DNA from: Myxococcales bacterium
Lineage (GTDB): Bacteria > Myxococcota > Myxococcia > Myxococcales > 40CM-4-68-19
Length of the DNA stretch: 33,896 nt
Assembly: GCA_020201435.1 (NCBI GenBank)
Contig: JAIVGS010000193.1
Coordinates: 1 to 33,896 of the forward strand
Direction of reading: 5' to 3'
Shown: positions 6,623 to 15,400 of the stretch, piece after piece
How positions within the stretch are numbered: position 1 is the stretch's first letter
How the letters are laid out: every line of letters starts with the position of its first letter
Notes under the pieces: model-generated
The model's database searches: none
The model's input: the letters and a program-made list of their open reading frames with translations, nothing else
Told to the model about the DNA's origin: nothing
Program-made: the position numbers and the translations under genes

Positions 6623-7765
6623 TCAGGCCGGCCGCAGCCGCAGCAGCGTGATCTCCGCCGGCGCAAAGACGCGCATCGGCGGACCCCAGAATCCGGTCCC
6701 TCTGCTGACGTAGAGCTGCGATTCGCCGCGGCGGTGCAGCCCCGCGAGGTACGGCTGCGCGAGCGCTACGACCCACGAGAACGGCCAGATCTGCCCGCCG
6801 TGGGTGTGTCCGGAGAGCGTCAGCGATACGCCGTGGCGCGCAGCCTCGATGAACTGCCGCGGCTGGTGCGCGAGCAGGACCAGCGCGCGCGACGGGTCGC
6901 GGCCGGCGAGCGCGCGTGGCAGATCGGGCGAGCCGGTCGGGTCCTCGATTCCCGCCAGGTCGAGCCCGGGCGCGATTTCGACCCGTTCGTTGCGCAGCGG
7001 CCGCACGCCGAGCGACGGGAGGTGCGCGTACCACTCTTCCACACCCGAGTAGTACTCGTGGTTCCCGGTGGTGAAGAACACGCCGTGTCTGGGCGACAGC
7101 CGCTTCAAGGGCGCGACGTGCTCGGCGATCTCGTGCACCCGGCCGTCGACCAGGTCGCCGGTGATGGCGACCAGATCGGGCGACAGCGAGCGGACGCGCT
7201 CGACGACGTGCGAGACCCAGTCCTTGCGCAAGAGCGGCCCGACGTGAACGTCCGAGATCTGCACCAGCCGGAATCCGGCGAGCTCCGCCGGCAGGCCGCG
7301 CAGGAAGATGTCGAGCTCCTTGACGCGCACTTCGCCGAGGGCGCCGCGGACGCCCACCGCGGAAAGTCCGGCGACGACGCCGCCTACGCCGGCCGCGACC
7401 GTCCGGGCGAGAAAGACGCGCTTGGCGGGATCGAGCGGCGCGCCGGAAAACCGCCGCACGATGGCGGCGACGAGCCTGCCCGCATCGGCGATGCCGAAGA
7501 AGGCGACGAAGAGAAAGCCCATTCCCATCCAGATGAACGCGACCCACGCGGCCGCGCGCACGTTCGCCGCGGGAAAGAGGCGAGAGGCGATCATCGCCAG
7601 CGGCAGCGAGACGCCGAGCGCGACGATCATCGCCGTCACCACGCGCGCGGCCAGCGGCGGCAGATGAGGATCCCGCACCAGCCGCGCCCATACGTAATAG
7701 TGCATCCCGCCGATCAGCGTCAGCGCGATGGCGAGAAAGACCAGAAACGGGAGGATCCGGGACAC
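6623..7765 (-). CDS. membrane-anchored metallophosphoesterase (YkuE/YaeI-like)
   Basis: The protein has 380 residues. Residues 1-105 hold about three or four transmembrane helices, and another hydrophobic stretch lies at about 120-138. The calcineurin-like catalytic domain follows, with metal ligands in the family order: SDVHVG (171-176), GDLVDG, TTGNHEYY, LAHQP and SGHTHGGQIWPF. The arrangement matches YkuE/YaeI-type membrane phosphoesterases, some of which hydrolyse UDP-2,3-diacylglucosamine or phosphorylated lipids; the substrate here is not determined. The start is GTG at 7765. It lies 38 bp downstream of the NFACT gene on the same strand, so co-transcription is possible. Its 3' end faces the long inverted repeat. 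Confidence 0.9.
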   Translation of the reverse strand: MSRILPFLVFLAIALTLIGGMHYYVWARLVRDPHLPPLAARVVTAMIVALGVSLPLAMIASRLFPAANVRAAAWVAFIWMGMGFLFVAFFGIADAGRLVAAIVRRFSGAPLDPAKRVFLARTVAAGVGGVVAGLSAVGVRGALGEVRVKELDIFLRGLPAELAGFRLVQISDVHVGPLLRKDWVSHVVERVRSLSPDLVAITGDLVDGRVHEIAEHVAPLKRLSPRHGVFFTTGNHEYYSGVEEWYAHLPSLGVRPLRNERVEIAPGLDLAGIEDPTGSPDLPRALAGRDPSRALVLLAHQPRQFIEAARHGVSLTLSGHTHGGQIWPFSWVVALAQPYLAGLHRRGESQLYVSRGTGFWGPPMRVFAPAEITLLRLRPA

Positions 7766-7803
7766 GCCCTAAGGATGCCGCAAGTCGGCTGCGGTTGCGA
7801 TCC

Positions 7804-9177
7804 TCATCCGCCTTCCGTCTCGAGCAAAGCGGCGAGCCGCTCCGGATCGAGCCGCACCCGCAGGGTCTTTTCCTGTGTGACGACGACGCTTCCGGGCGGC
7901 GCGCCGCGGGGCTTGCGGACGTGCTTGCACCTCGTCCAGGCAACCTCGACGCCGGGGGTGCCGCGAAACGAGCTGAAATGCGCGGCGAGGAGGGCGGCGT
8001 CGCCGAGGACGATCGAATCGGGCGCGTCGCCCGCGCCGGGAATGACGACGTGGGCGCCCTGCCTGTCGCGGACGTGGAGCCAGACGTCGTTGCCGCGAGC
8101 CACCCGGAGCGTGAGGGCGTCGTTGTCCTTCGCGCTGCGGCCGACCAGGATGCGGGCGCCCGCGTGCGAAAGAAACGTTCGATACGGAAGCCGGGGTTCC
8201 GGCTTGCGGCCGGCGGCTGCGGGCTTCGTGACTTCGGGTTCGAGCGGCAGAAGCTCGGCAGCCGTGGCCGCCGCCTGCGCGCGTTGCAACGAGGTTTCGG
8301 CTGCCGCCAGGTCCACTGCGACCTCGGCGCGACGCGCGGCGATGCGCCGGGCCGCGGCCTGGTACCGTTTCGCCTTGCGCAGCCATCGGGCCGCGAGCTC
8401 CGGCGCGCTCACCGCCGGATCGAGCGGGATCGTGACGATCGCCGGCTTTCCGGAAGCATCGGTCCGGCTCCAGTCCTCGACCTGCGCTTCGCGCGCTCCG
8501 CGGTGGATCCGCGAGGCGATCGGCAGCAGCAGCTCCGCGAGCGCGCGATCGGCATCCGCTCGCGCGGCACGCGCGGCGTCCTCGTCGACCGCCGCCTGCG
8601 TCTTGCGCAACTTCTGCACCCTCGATCGCAGCCGCGCGACGACTTCCTTCTTGCGAGCCGCGAATCCGGACGCCTCCTCCGCCGAGAGCGCGTCGCGTAC
8701 CAGCGACGATCGGTCCGGCAGCGGCGCCGGCGGTCCGGGATCGATCTCCTTCCACTCGGGAAAGATCGATCCCGGCCTGCGCTGCGCGCCCGCGCTCGCC
8801 CACACGATCCGCCGCGAGGAGGTCTCGATCAGCAGCAGCGCGTCGTCGGCGACGAGCGACCGATCGTTGGAAAAATCGAGCCGCGGCAACGACGGCCGGA
8901 GCAGCGACGCGTTCACCAGCGTCGACCCCTCGATCGCGTTGCGCAGCGTCGCCTGCGATCGCGGCGCGCTCTCGGGAGAGGTCGGCCGCTCGTCGGCGAG
9001 CGCCGCCATCGGCAGCCGTGCGTCGACCACCACCAGCTGCGTCCGTGCCGGCACGCGAAACTGGAGCACGCACGCGGAGGCCGACGGGAGCCACAGCCGC
9101 TGCAGCGAAGCGCCGGCCAGCGCGCGCACCTCCGCCAGCAGGCGCTTTCGATCCTCGTCGGTGAGCGATCTGGTCAC
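7804..9177 (-). CDS. NFACT-family protein (RqcH/FbpA-like) with C-terminal NFACT-R domain
   Basis: The C-terminal third is a clear NFACT-R (DUF814) domain: GRSAKDNDALTLRVARGNDVW, HVRDRQGAHVVI, LGDAALLAAHFSSFRG, VEVAWTRCKHVRKPRGAPPG. The N-terminal half is a shortened, divergent NFACT-N domain, and the middle (about 190-320) is Arg/Ala-rich helical coiled coil, as in the Rqc2/RqcH/FbpA group. Relatives bind the 50S-nascent-chain-tRNA complex and add C-terminal tails in ribosome quality control. Whether this divergent member does so is unknown. GTG at 9177 is preferred because GAGGG lies about 10 nt upstream; GTG at 9216 would add 13 residues. It follows the Lys-rich mini-gene by 67 bp. Confidence 0.85.
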   Translation of the reverse strand: MTRSLTDEDRKRLLAEVRALAGASLQRLWLPSASACVLQFRVPARTQLVVVDARLPMAALADERPTSPESAPRSQATLRNAIEGSTLVNASLLRPSLPRLDFSNDRSLVADDALLLIETSSRRIVWASAGAQRRPGSIFPEWKEIDPGPPAPLPDRSSLVRDALSAEEASGFAARKKEVVARLRSRVQKLRKTQAAVDEDAARAARADADRALAELLLPIASRIHRGAREAQVEDWSRTDASGKPAIVTIPLDPAVSAPELAARWLRKAKRYQAAARRIAARRAEVAVDLAAAETSLQRAQAAATAAELLPLEPEVTKPAAAGRKPEPRLPYRTFLSHAGARILVGRSAKDNDALTLRVARGNDVWLHVRDRQGAHVVIPGAGDAPDSIVLGDAALLAAHFSSFRGTPGVEVAWTRCKHVRKPRGAPPGSVVVTQEKTLRVRLDPERLAALLETEGG

Positions 9178-9244
9178 GCGCGGAGCCCTCACGCTGCGGG
9201 ACCCGCGGGCGGCCACGAAGCGCGGCCGCCCGGAACAGTCCGGG

Positions 9245-9328
9245 CTACCTCTTCTTTCCGCCCTTCCGCTTGCTGCCCTTGCGCCCGCCCTTCTTCGCGC
9301 CTTTCTTCGAGCCTTTCTTTGCCGCCAT
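9245..9328 (-). CDS. 27-residue Lys/Gly-rich basic peptide
   Basis: The ORF starts with ATG at 9328 and stops with TAG at 9245-9247. It encodes a peptide with 11 Lys, 3 Arg and 7 Gly, built of KKG/GKK-type repeats (MAAKKGSKKGAKKGG...). Expression signals are unusually good: GGGAGGAGGG just upstream of the ATG and a TTGAAC-N17-TATGGT promoter about 45 bp before it. The 5' leader can fold (CGCTC-GTGGT-GAGCG inside CCCGG...CCGGG) directly against the ribosome site. After the stop, CCCGGA-CTGT-TCCGGG forms a 6-bp hairpin before the NFACT gene. The peptide resembles the basic tails of histone-H1-like and ribosomal proteins. It could bind nucleic acid, or serve as a stalling leader for NFACT; both are inferences. 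Confidence 0.65.
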   Translation of the reverse strand: MAAKKGSKKGAKKGGRKGSKRKGGKKR

Positions 9329-9371
9329 CAGTCCCTCCTCCCGGAATCCCGCTCACCACGAGCGTCCGGGG

Positions 9372-9400
9372 ACCATACAGACGCGAAATGAAAAGTTCAA
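9372..9400 (-). promoter_or_regulatory. sigma-70-type promoter of the Lys-rich peptide gene
   Basis: On the minus strand TTGAAC (9400-9395) and TATGGT (9377-9372) are separated by exactly 17 bp. The predicted transcription start is near 9365, giving a leader of about 37 nt that contains a hairpin and a strong Shine-Dalgarno site. Confidence 0.6.
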
Positions 9401-9445
9401 TCCGCGCCGGTCCGATCGAAATCCTTTCAAACGCATCGGCGGGCC

Positions 9446-9476
9446 TTGAAAAGAGTCGAAGCGGGGATGCTAGAGT
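9446..9476 (+). promoter_or_regulatory. candidate promoter of the SprT-like gene
   Basis: TTGAAA (9446-9451) and TAGAGT (9471-9476) have a 19-bp spacer; the -10 is extended (TGCTAGAGT). Transcription would start near 9483, only about 5 nt before ATG 9488. The same TGCTAG-GT form recurs before the Crp-like gene. Confidence 0.4.
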
Positions 9477-9487
9477 GCTCCCTGGCC

Positions 9488-10282
9488 ATGCGACAGCTCT
9501 CCCTTTTCCCAGGCGAGACATCGAGCCCCAGGTCGGAGCCGCGCGTCGCGACGCTGCTGCAGGAAGAAATCCAGCGTCCTTCGCGCATCCACGTCGTCCC
9601 GCACGGCGCCTCGCTGGTCCTCGCTGCCCGTCTCTCGTCGCTGCTCAAGGAGCCGGTCGAGGTCGAGCTCACCGACAACGCCTGGACGATGGTGAGCTAC
9701 CGGCGCGTCTCCGGCCGCCTGCACTTCCGCCTCCACCACATGTTCGCCCGCGCACACGAGCAGGTGATGCGCGCGCTCGCCGGCTTCACCGGCCGCAACC
9801 GCCGCGCTCACGGCCGCGCGATCGACGACTACGTCCGCCAGCACCGCGATCTGATCAAGCCGGCCACCCCGCGCGCCGAGCCGCTGCTCGCGCCGCGCGG
9901 GCGCGTCCACGACCTCGCCGACATCTATGCGTCGCTCAACGCGCGGTGGTTCGCCAACCGGATCCAGGCGCGCATCGGCTGGGGCCGCCGCACCGCCTCC
10001 GGCCGCCGGCGCTCGATCAAGATGGGGGTCTACTTCCACGACCACCGGATCATCCGCATCCACCCCGCGCTCGACGACGAACGGGTGCCGCGCCACTTCG
10101 TCGAGATGGTCGTGTTCCACGAGATGCTGCACCAGATCTTCCCGCCCTCCGCCGACGGCGACGGCCGCCGCACCGTCCACGGGCCTGACTTCCGCGCCGC
10201 CGAACGCCGCTTCCCCGGCTACGAACGCGCCCGCGCGTGGGAGAAGGCTCATCTGCATCTGCTCCTCCGGAATCGGTCGTAA
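9488..10282 (+). CDS. SprT-like zinc metalloprotease-fold protein
   Basis: The protein has 264 residues. The SprT signature lies in the C-terminal half: residues around SLNARWF, then FHEMLHQIFPP (HExxH zinc and catalytic site) and VHGPDFRAAERRFPGYERA with the third His. There is no signal peptide, so it is probably cytoplasmic. SprT-like domains in eukaryotic SPRTN cut DNA-protein crosslinks; bacterial roles are poorly known. ATG 9488 (MRQLSLFPGE) is chosen because the putative -10 box ends at 9476. ATG 9467 would place the start inside the promoter, although it has a GCGGGG upstream. The N-terminal 100 residues are unassigned and basic. Confidence 0.8.
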   Translation: MRQLSLFPGETSSPRSEPRVATLLQEEIQRPSRIHVVPHGASLVLAARLSSLLKEPVEVELTDNAWTMVSYRRVSGRLHFRLHHMFARAHEQVMRALAGFTGRNRRAHGRAIDDYVRQHRDLIKPATPRAEPLLAPRGRVHDLADIYASLNARWFANRIQARIGWGRRTASGRRRSIKMGVYFHDHRIIRIHPALDDERVPRHFVEMVVFHEMLHQIFPPSADGDGRRTVHGPDFRAAERRFPGYERARAWEKAHLHLLLRNRS

Positions 10283-10293
10283 GCGCAAGAGCA

Positions 10294-10374
10294 CACCACA
10301 GAGACACAGAGGGCACGGAGTTTTTGTTTTTGAAAACAAATCATTTTCTCTGTGTCCTCTGCGCCTCTGTGGTG
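10294..10374. repeat. palindromic intergenic element (CACCACAGAG... type)
   Basis: Left arm 10294-10320 (CACCACAGAGACACAGAGGG...) and right arm 10348-10374 (...GCGCCTCTGTGGTG) are 27-nt imperfect inverted copies. Between them a second perfect stem, TTTGTTTT-TG-AAAACAAA, makes the whole 81-nt element a single nested hairpin. It lies 11 bp after the SprT stop and 16 bp before tamA. Arms of the kind ACCACAGAGACACAGAGG recur as intergenic palindromes in many unrelated bacterial genomes. It could stabilise or end the upstream mRNA, or be a non-autonomous mobile element. Confidence 0.75.
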
Positions 10375-10390
10375 AGATTTTGACGGCCGC

Positions 10391-12394
10391 GTGCCTCGAA
10401 CTGCCCTTGCACTGTTGCTCACCGCTTGCGCGACGCCGTCGCAGCCGTTCGAAGGACATCCGGTCCTCGTGGCGATCAAGTTCGAAGGCAACAAGAGCAT
10501 CGGCTCCGGCGAGCTCCTTTCGAAGATCGCCACCTCTCCGACCAGCGGCTTCTTCAGCAAGACCGCGCGCTACTACGATGCCGACCTCTTCGCCATCGAC
10601 GAGAAGCGCATCGTCCGCTGGTACAACGAGAAAGGGTATTACGAGGCGAAGATCCTCGACGTGCAGGAGGTTCGCGACGAGGCCGGCCGCGTCACCCTGG
10701 TGGTCAAGATCGACGAGGGCCGCCGCGCGGTCGTCAAGACCATCGACTACCAGGGCCTCGACGACGTGCCGAAGGACGAGGCCTCCGACATCGAGGACGC
10801 CTTGCCGTTGCGCACCGGCGACGGCTTCGACGAGGACCAGTACGAAAAGACCAAGGACGTCGTCAAGAACCGGCTCAAGGAGCGCGGCTTCGCGCAGGCC
10901 GAGGTCAACGGCCGCGTCGAGGTCGCTCCCGAGGACGGCGCCGCGCACATCTGGTTCGACTGCGACACCGGCCCGCGCTTCCACTTCGGAAAAGTGGTGG
11001 TCACCGGCAACCGGCAGATCTCGTCCAACGAGATCTCCAGCGCGACCGGCATCGAGAAGGGCCAGACCTACAGCCCGCAGGCGATCGCGCTCGCGCAGCA
11101 GCGGGTCTACAACCTCGGCACTTTCTCCGGCGTGCGCGTGCAGCTCGAGCCGCTCGGCGACTCGCCGGTCGCGTCGGTGCGGGTCAACGTGCACGAAGCG
11201 CCGTTCCAGACCTTCCGGTTCGGCATCGGCGGTTCGGCGGAAGAGACCCGCTGGGAGCTGCCGCGGCTGCACGGCGAGTACACCAACCGGTCGCTCTTCG
11301 GCGGCCTGCGCCGGCTCGAGCTCTCGAGCACCGTCGGGTACGCGTTCGTCAACTCGCCGTTCGACTACGATCCGCGCCACTCCGGGATCACCGCGCAGAA
11401 CAGCGCCCAGCTGACGGTGCCCAACATCATCTTTCCGGGCCTGGAGTGGATCTCGCGCGGTGAGTTCTCCCGCGAGGTGCAGGGCGGCTACGCCTACGAC
11501 GACGTCGCGGCGCGCACCGGCCTTCTCTACCGCCGCGGCAACCACTCGATCGCGCCGTCGATCAATTTCATCCACTACTTCCTCGTCGACCTCTACCAGG
11601 CCGGCCTCGCCGACGTCCTCGGCCGGGGCGGCCAGGCGGCGGGCATCGTCCACGACTGCCCGACCCACTGCACGCTGACGTACCCGGAGCTGCGCTACAC
11701 CTACGACGGCCGCGACAACGCCATCGAGCCGACTCAGGGGTTCTACTTCTCGACCAGCATCCAGCAGACGCTCAAGCCGGGGACCTTCAGCTACTTCCGC
11801 ATCAACCCGGAGATCCGCGTCTACACGCCGGCGACCCGATTCGCCGTCATCGCGCTCCGCGCCGAGTACGGAGGCCTCTTCACCGAGACCGCGGAAGGAG
11901 CGAGCCCGTTCACGCAGCGCTTTTTCTTCGGCGGGCAGAACGAGCAGCGCGGGTACGCGCCGCTGCGACAGGGGCCGAAGATCGGCGCCTGCAACGAGGG
12001 CAATCCGACCTGTCCGTTCGCGCGCATCGGCGTGCCGATCGGCGGCAAGTACGCCGCGCTCTTTTCCGCCGAGCTGCGGGTCCACACCGACTTCATCCTC
12101 AACCATCTCGGGATGGTGGCGTTCGTCGACGCCAGCCGGGTGCAGAACGACAAGAACGTCCTCAGCGGCGGCCTCGAGTTCGCGCCCGGCCTCGGCCTCC
12201 GGTACATCACCCCGTTCGGTCCGATCCGCTTCGACGTCGCCTGGGTCGCGAACCCGAAGGACGTCGTCATCCCCGCCGACGGGACGGTGGTCTTGAACAA
12301 CACCACCGTCAGCACCGTCTGTCACAAGGCCGATCCGACGTGCATTTTCGAGGCCCGGTGGGCCTTTCACCTGACGCTCGGCGAGGCGTTCTAG
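10391..12394 (+). CDS. tamA: TamA/Omp85-family outer-membrane translocation protein with lipobox
   Basis: The protein has 667 residues. It contains three POTRA-like repeats (about 25-110, 110-190 and 195-275; for example GPRFHFGKVVVTGNRQISSNEI) and a C-terminal 16-strand barrel of the bacterial surface-antigen family. Family marks include FFFGGQNEQRGY (the (V/I)RG(Y/F)-type lid-lock motif), FVDASRV, GLGLRYITPFGPIRFDVAW and a terminal Phe. The immediately following gene encodes TamB, which supports TamA rather than BamA. The leader MPRTALALLLTAC carries a perfect LTAC lipobox, so the N-terminus may be lipid-anchored, which is unusual for an Omp85 protein. The start is GTG at 10391. An 81-nt palindrome lies just upstream. 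The TAM complex moves phospholipids or autotransporters to the outer membrane. Confidence 0.88.
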   Translation: MPRTALALLLTACATPSQPFEGHPVLVAIKFEGNKSIGSGELLSKIATSPTSGFFSKTARYYDADLFAIDEKRIVRWYNEKGYYEAKILDVQEVRDEAGRVTLVVKIDEGRRAVVKTIDYQGLDDVPKDEASDIEDALPLRTGDGFDEDQYEKTKDVVKNRLKERGFAQAEVNGRVEVAPEDGAAHIWFDCDTGPRFHFGKVVVTGNRQISSNEISSATGIEKGQTYSPQAIALAQQRVYNLGTFSGVRVQLEPLGDSPVASVRVNVHEAPFQTFRFGIGGSAEETRWELPRLHGEYTNRSLFGGLRRLELSSTVGYAFVNSPFDYDPRHSGITAQNSAQLTVPNIIFPGLEWISRGEFSREVQGGYAYDDVAARTGLLYRRGNHSIAPSINFIHYFLVDLYQAGLADVLGRGGQAAGIVHDCPTHCTLTYPELRYTYDGRDNAIEPTQGFYFSTSIQQTLKPGTFSYFRINPEIRVYTPATRFAVIALRAEYGGLFTETAEGASPFTQRFFFGGQNEQRGYAPLRQGPKIGACNEGNPTCPFARIGVPIGGKYAALFSAELRVHTDFILNHLGMVAFVDASRVQNDKNVLSGGLEFAPGLGLRYITPFGPIRFDVAWVANPKDVVIPADGTVVLNNTTVSTVCHKADPTCIFEARWAFHLTLGEAF

Positions 12395-12432
12395 ATGCGC
12401 GGCGCCCGTCTTGTGACAAGAATTGCAGGACA

Positions 12433-15400
12433 GTGACCGAGCACACGCCAGAACCGGTCTACGAGCCGGTGCGCCCTCCGCCGCGCGAGCTGAAGCCGGG
12501 GTGGCGGAAGGCCGGCCGCGTGCTGTGGATCGGGTTTTTTTCCTTGCTCGGTTTCGTCGTCCTGGCGGTCGTCGCGGCGCTCGTCTGGCTGCACACCGGC
12601 ACCGGCCGCGAAGAGCTCGGGCGATACGTCACCCACGAGGCGCGCAACGCGATCCAGGGCGACCTGCGCGTCCGGCAGATCCGCGTCGGCGGGTTCCTCC
12701 ACGTCTGTGTCGACGGCGTCGAGCTTCGCGATCCCGATGGGCACAAGGTGCTGGCGGCCGAGCGCGCGTGCGTCAAGCTCAAGCCGCTCTCGCTCAAGGC
12801 GCACCGGGTGGTGTTGACCGAGGCGCAGCTGGAGAAGCCGTGGGTCGAGATCGCCAAGGTTCCGGGGACCAACGAGACCACGCTGCAGCGGGCGATCAAG
12901 CCGAAGCACCCATCGGCGCCGGGTGGCCCGCTGCAGTGGGTGATCGACGTGCAGTCGCTGCAGCTCACCGGCGGGACGGTGACGATGCGGCCGGAGTTGG
13001 GCGAGCCGGCGACGTTCGCGCTCGAGGACCTCACGATCTCGGACGCGCACGCGCTCTACGCGGCCGATCAGGCGGCGGCGGGCTTGAAACTGTCGGCGCA
13101 GATCGCCGCGCCCGGTCGGATTCCCGCCGCGGTCGATCTCGACGCCAGCGTCGAGGGCGCGCTCGCGACCGGGAAAGTCGCGCTGCGGACGCTGCGCGTG
13201 AAGCTCGGCGAGAGCGGGCTCGCCGCCAACGGCTCGTGGGACATCGCGCGCAACGCCGGCGCGGTGGCTATCCGCGAGCTCAAGGTGCTCCCCGAGGATC
13301 TCGAGAAGCTGCTCCCGAAAAAGCCGCTGGCTTCCGCCGTCAGCGGCGAGGCTGACCTCAAGAGCGACGGCACGACCGCGCAGGTGGCTCTGCGCCTCGA
13401 CGGCGGAGGCGGCCACATCGACGGCAAGGCGACGGTGACGCTCGACAAGAAGCCGACCTGGGATCTGCAGCTCACCGTCGACCACGTCGACCCCGGCGCG
13501 CTCTCGCCCAAGGCGCCGAAAGGGCAGGTCGACGCGCGTGCCTCGCTGCACGGCAAAGGCCGGCCCGAGTTCGACGAGCACGGCGTCCGCGGCGACTTCG
13601 GCGGCGCGCTGCACGTCGGACCCGCCAACCTCGACCGCATCGGACCGGTGGTCGCGGATCTCGACGCCCACCTCCAGGGGCGCTACGCGATCGTGAAGGC
13701 CTTCTCGGCGACCGCGCTCGGCCTGACGGTGAAAGCGCATGGCGCCGCAGCCTACGACGAGGTCTCGATCGACCTCGACGTGAGGGCGCCCGATCTCGCG
13801 CACGTCGGCAAGGCGGTGGGCGCGCTGACCCGCAAGAAATCGCTTCCGCTCGCCGGCTCGACCCATCTCACCGCTCGCGTCACCGGCTCGCCGCAGCGTC
13901 CCGACGCGCAGGTCCACCTGCGCGCGCCGCGGCTGCGCTGGAACCCGACCGTCGCCGCCGAAGGCCTCGCGGTCGACGGCGTCCTCCACGGCCCGCTCAC
14001 CGAGCCCGATGGAACGCTCGAGGTCGTCGCGCAGCGTCTCTCGGCGGGCAAGATCGACCTCGGCGCGCCGCGGATCGCGATGGATCTCGCCTGGCCGGTG
14101 ATGCACCTGGGCATCGACGCCGGCGTCAAGGACGGCTCGCTCCAGCTCGCCGGCGACGCGACCATCGACGACGACAAGGACGGCCTCGTCCTCTCCAACT
14201 TCACGGTCGCGTATCCCGGCAACCAGCTCAAGCTCGCGCACTCCTCGAACGTGCACTTCCGTGACGAGATCATCGTCGAGCCGATCGACCTCGTCGGCGA
14301 CCACGGCTCGCTCCGTTTCCAGGCCCAGGTGCAGCCGCCGCCGGGCCGGATCGACGCCGCGCTGGTGGTGACGCGGTTCGAGCTCGACCACCTGCCGCAG
14401 TTCGCGCTGCCGAAGGACCTCGCGCTGCGCGGCATCGTCGACGCCAACGCGGTCGTGCAGGGCCCGCGCGACGCGCCCGACGTCGATCTGCGCGCCGACG
14501 TCCACCAGGCGGGGGCGAAGCCGATCGGCGATCTCTCGATCGACGCGCACACCCACGCACACGTCCATACCGGTCGGCTCAAGACCGACGGGTGGGTGGC
14601 CTCGCCGGGCGTGCTCCGCTTCGATTGGAACGGCGACCTGCCGCTCGAGAAGCTGCAGCAGACTCCCGGCTCGGCGCCGCTGCAGCTCGAGGCGCAGCTC
14701 GGCCAGGTCGATCTGGCGAAGCTCGCCGACACCGCGAAGCTCTCGAAGCTGCAGCAGCAGCGCATCCGCGGGGTCGTCGACGCGCGACTCGTGGCGAGCG
14801 GGACGCTCGCTGCTCCGCGCGCGACGCTCTCGATCGACGCGAAAGACGTCGGCAACGATCGCTTCCAGCACGTCGACGCGCGGACCGGCATGCTGCTGGA
14901 AAAGGGCAAGGCGTCGCTCGACGGCACGATCGCCCTCGGCGGCAAGCCGGCGGTCGCGTTCACCGCGCAGGCGCCGTTCGATCTGCAGAAGGCGGTCAAG
15001 GACAAGGCGTACCTGCGCGGCGCGGTCGATCGGGCGTTGACCGCGGAGGTCGCCATCACCCAGCTGCAGCTCGAGCGGCTGGCGAGCTCCGGCCTCCTGC
15101 CGCAGGGGAGCGCGGGCGCGGTGAGCCTGAGCGTGCGCCTCGGCGGGACGCCGGCCAGGCCGCAGCTGCACCTCTACAGCTCGGGCGACAACGTCACCGT
15201 CGGCCGGCTGCACGGGCTCGGCTTCCAGGGGCAGCTCGACATCGTCGATCAGGTCAAGCTCACCGCCGGCGCGCAGTCGCAGGGCGACGTGGTGGCGCGG
15301 CTCGACGCCGGCGCCTCGCTCTCCGGAGCGGAGCTGCTCGAGCTGATGGCGCGGCGCAACGAGCCGGACGCGATCGCGCCGCTGCTCGATCGGACGGTCT

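Noticed and set aside
6450-6713. Val/Pro-rich then His/Glu-rich small ORF between convergent genes
   Set aside because: Its amino-acid repeats merely reflect the DNA inverted repeat; it has no ribosome site and overlaps the 3' end of the phosphoesterase gene.
10283-10390. Small ORFs reading HRGHRE or CPLCLCG through the palindrome
   Set aside because: These are typical spurious translations of ACCACAGAG-type palindromes.
9470-12370. Long minus-strand open frame opposite the SprT-like gene and tamA
   Set aside because: Shadow of the plus-strand genes; it even crosses the palindrome and has no recognisable domain.
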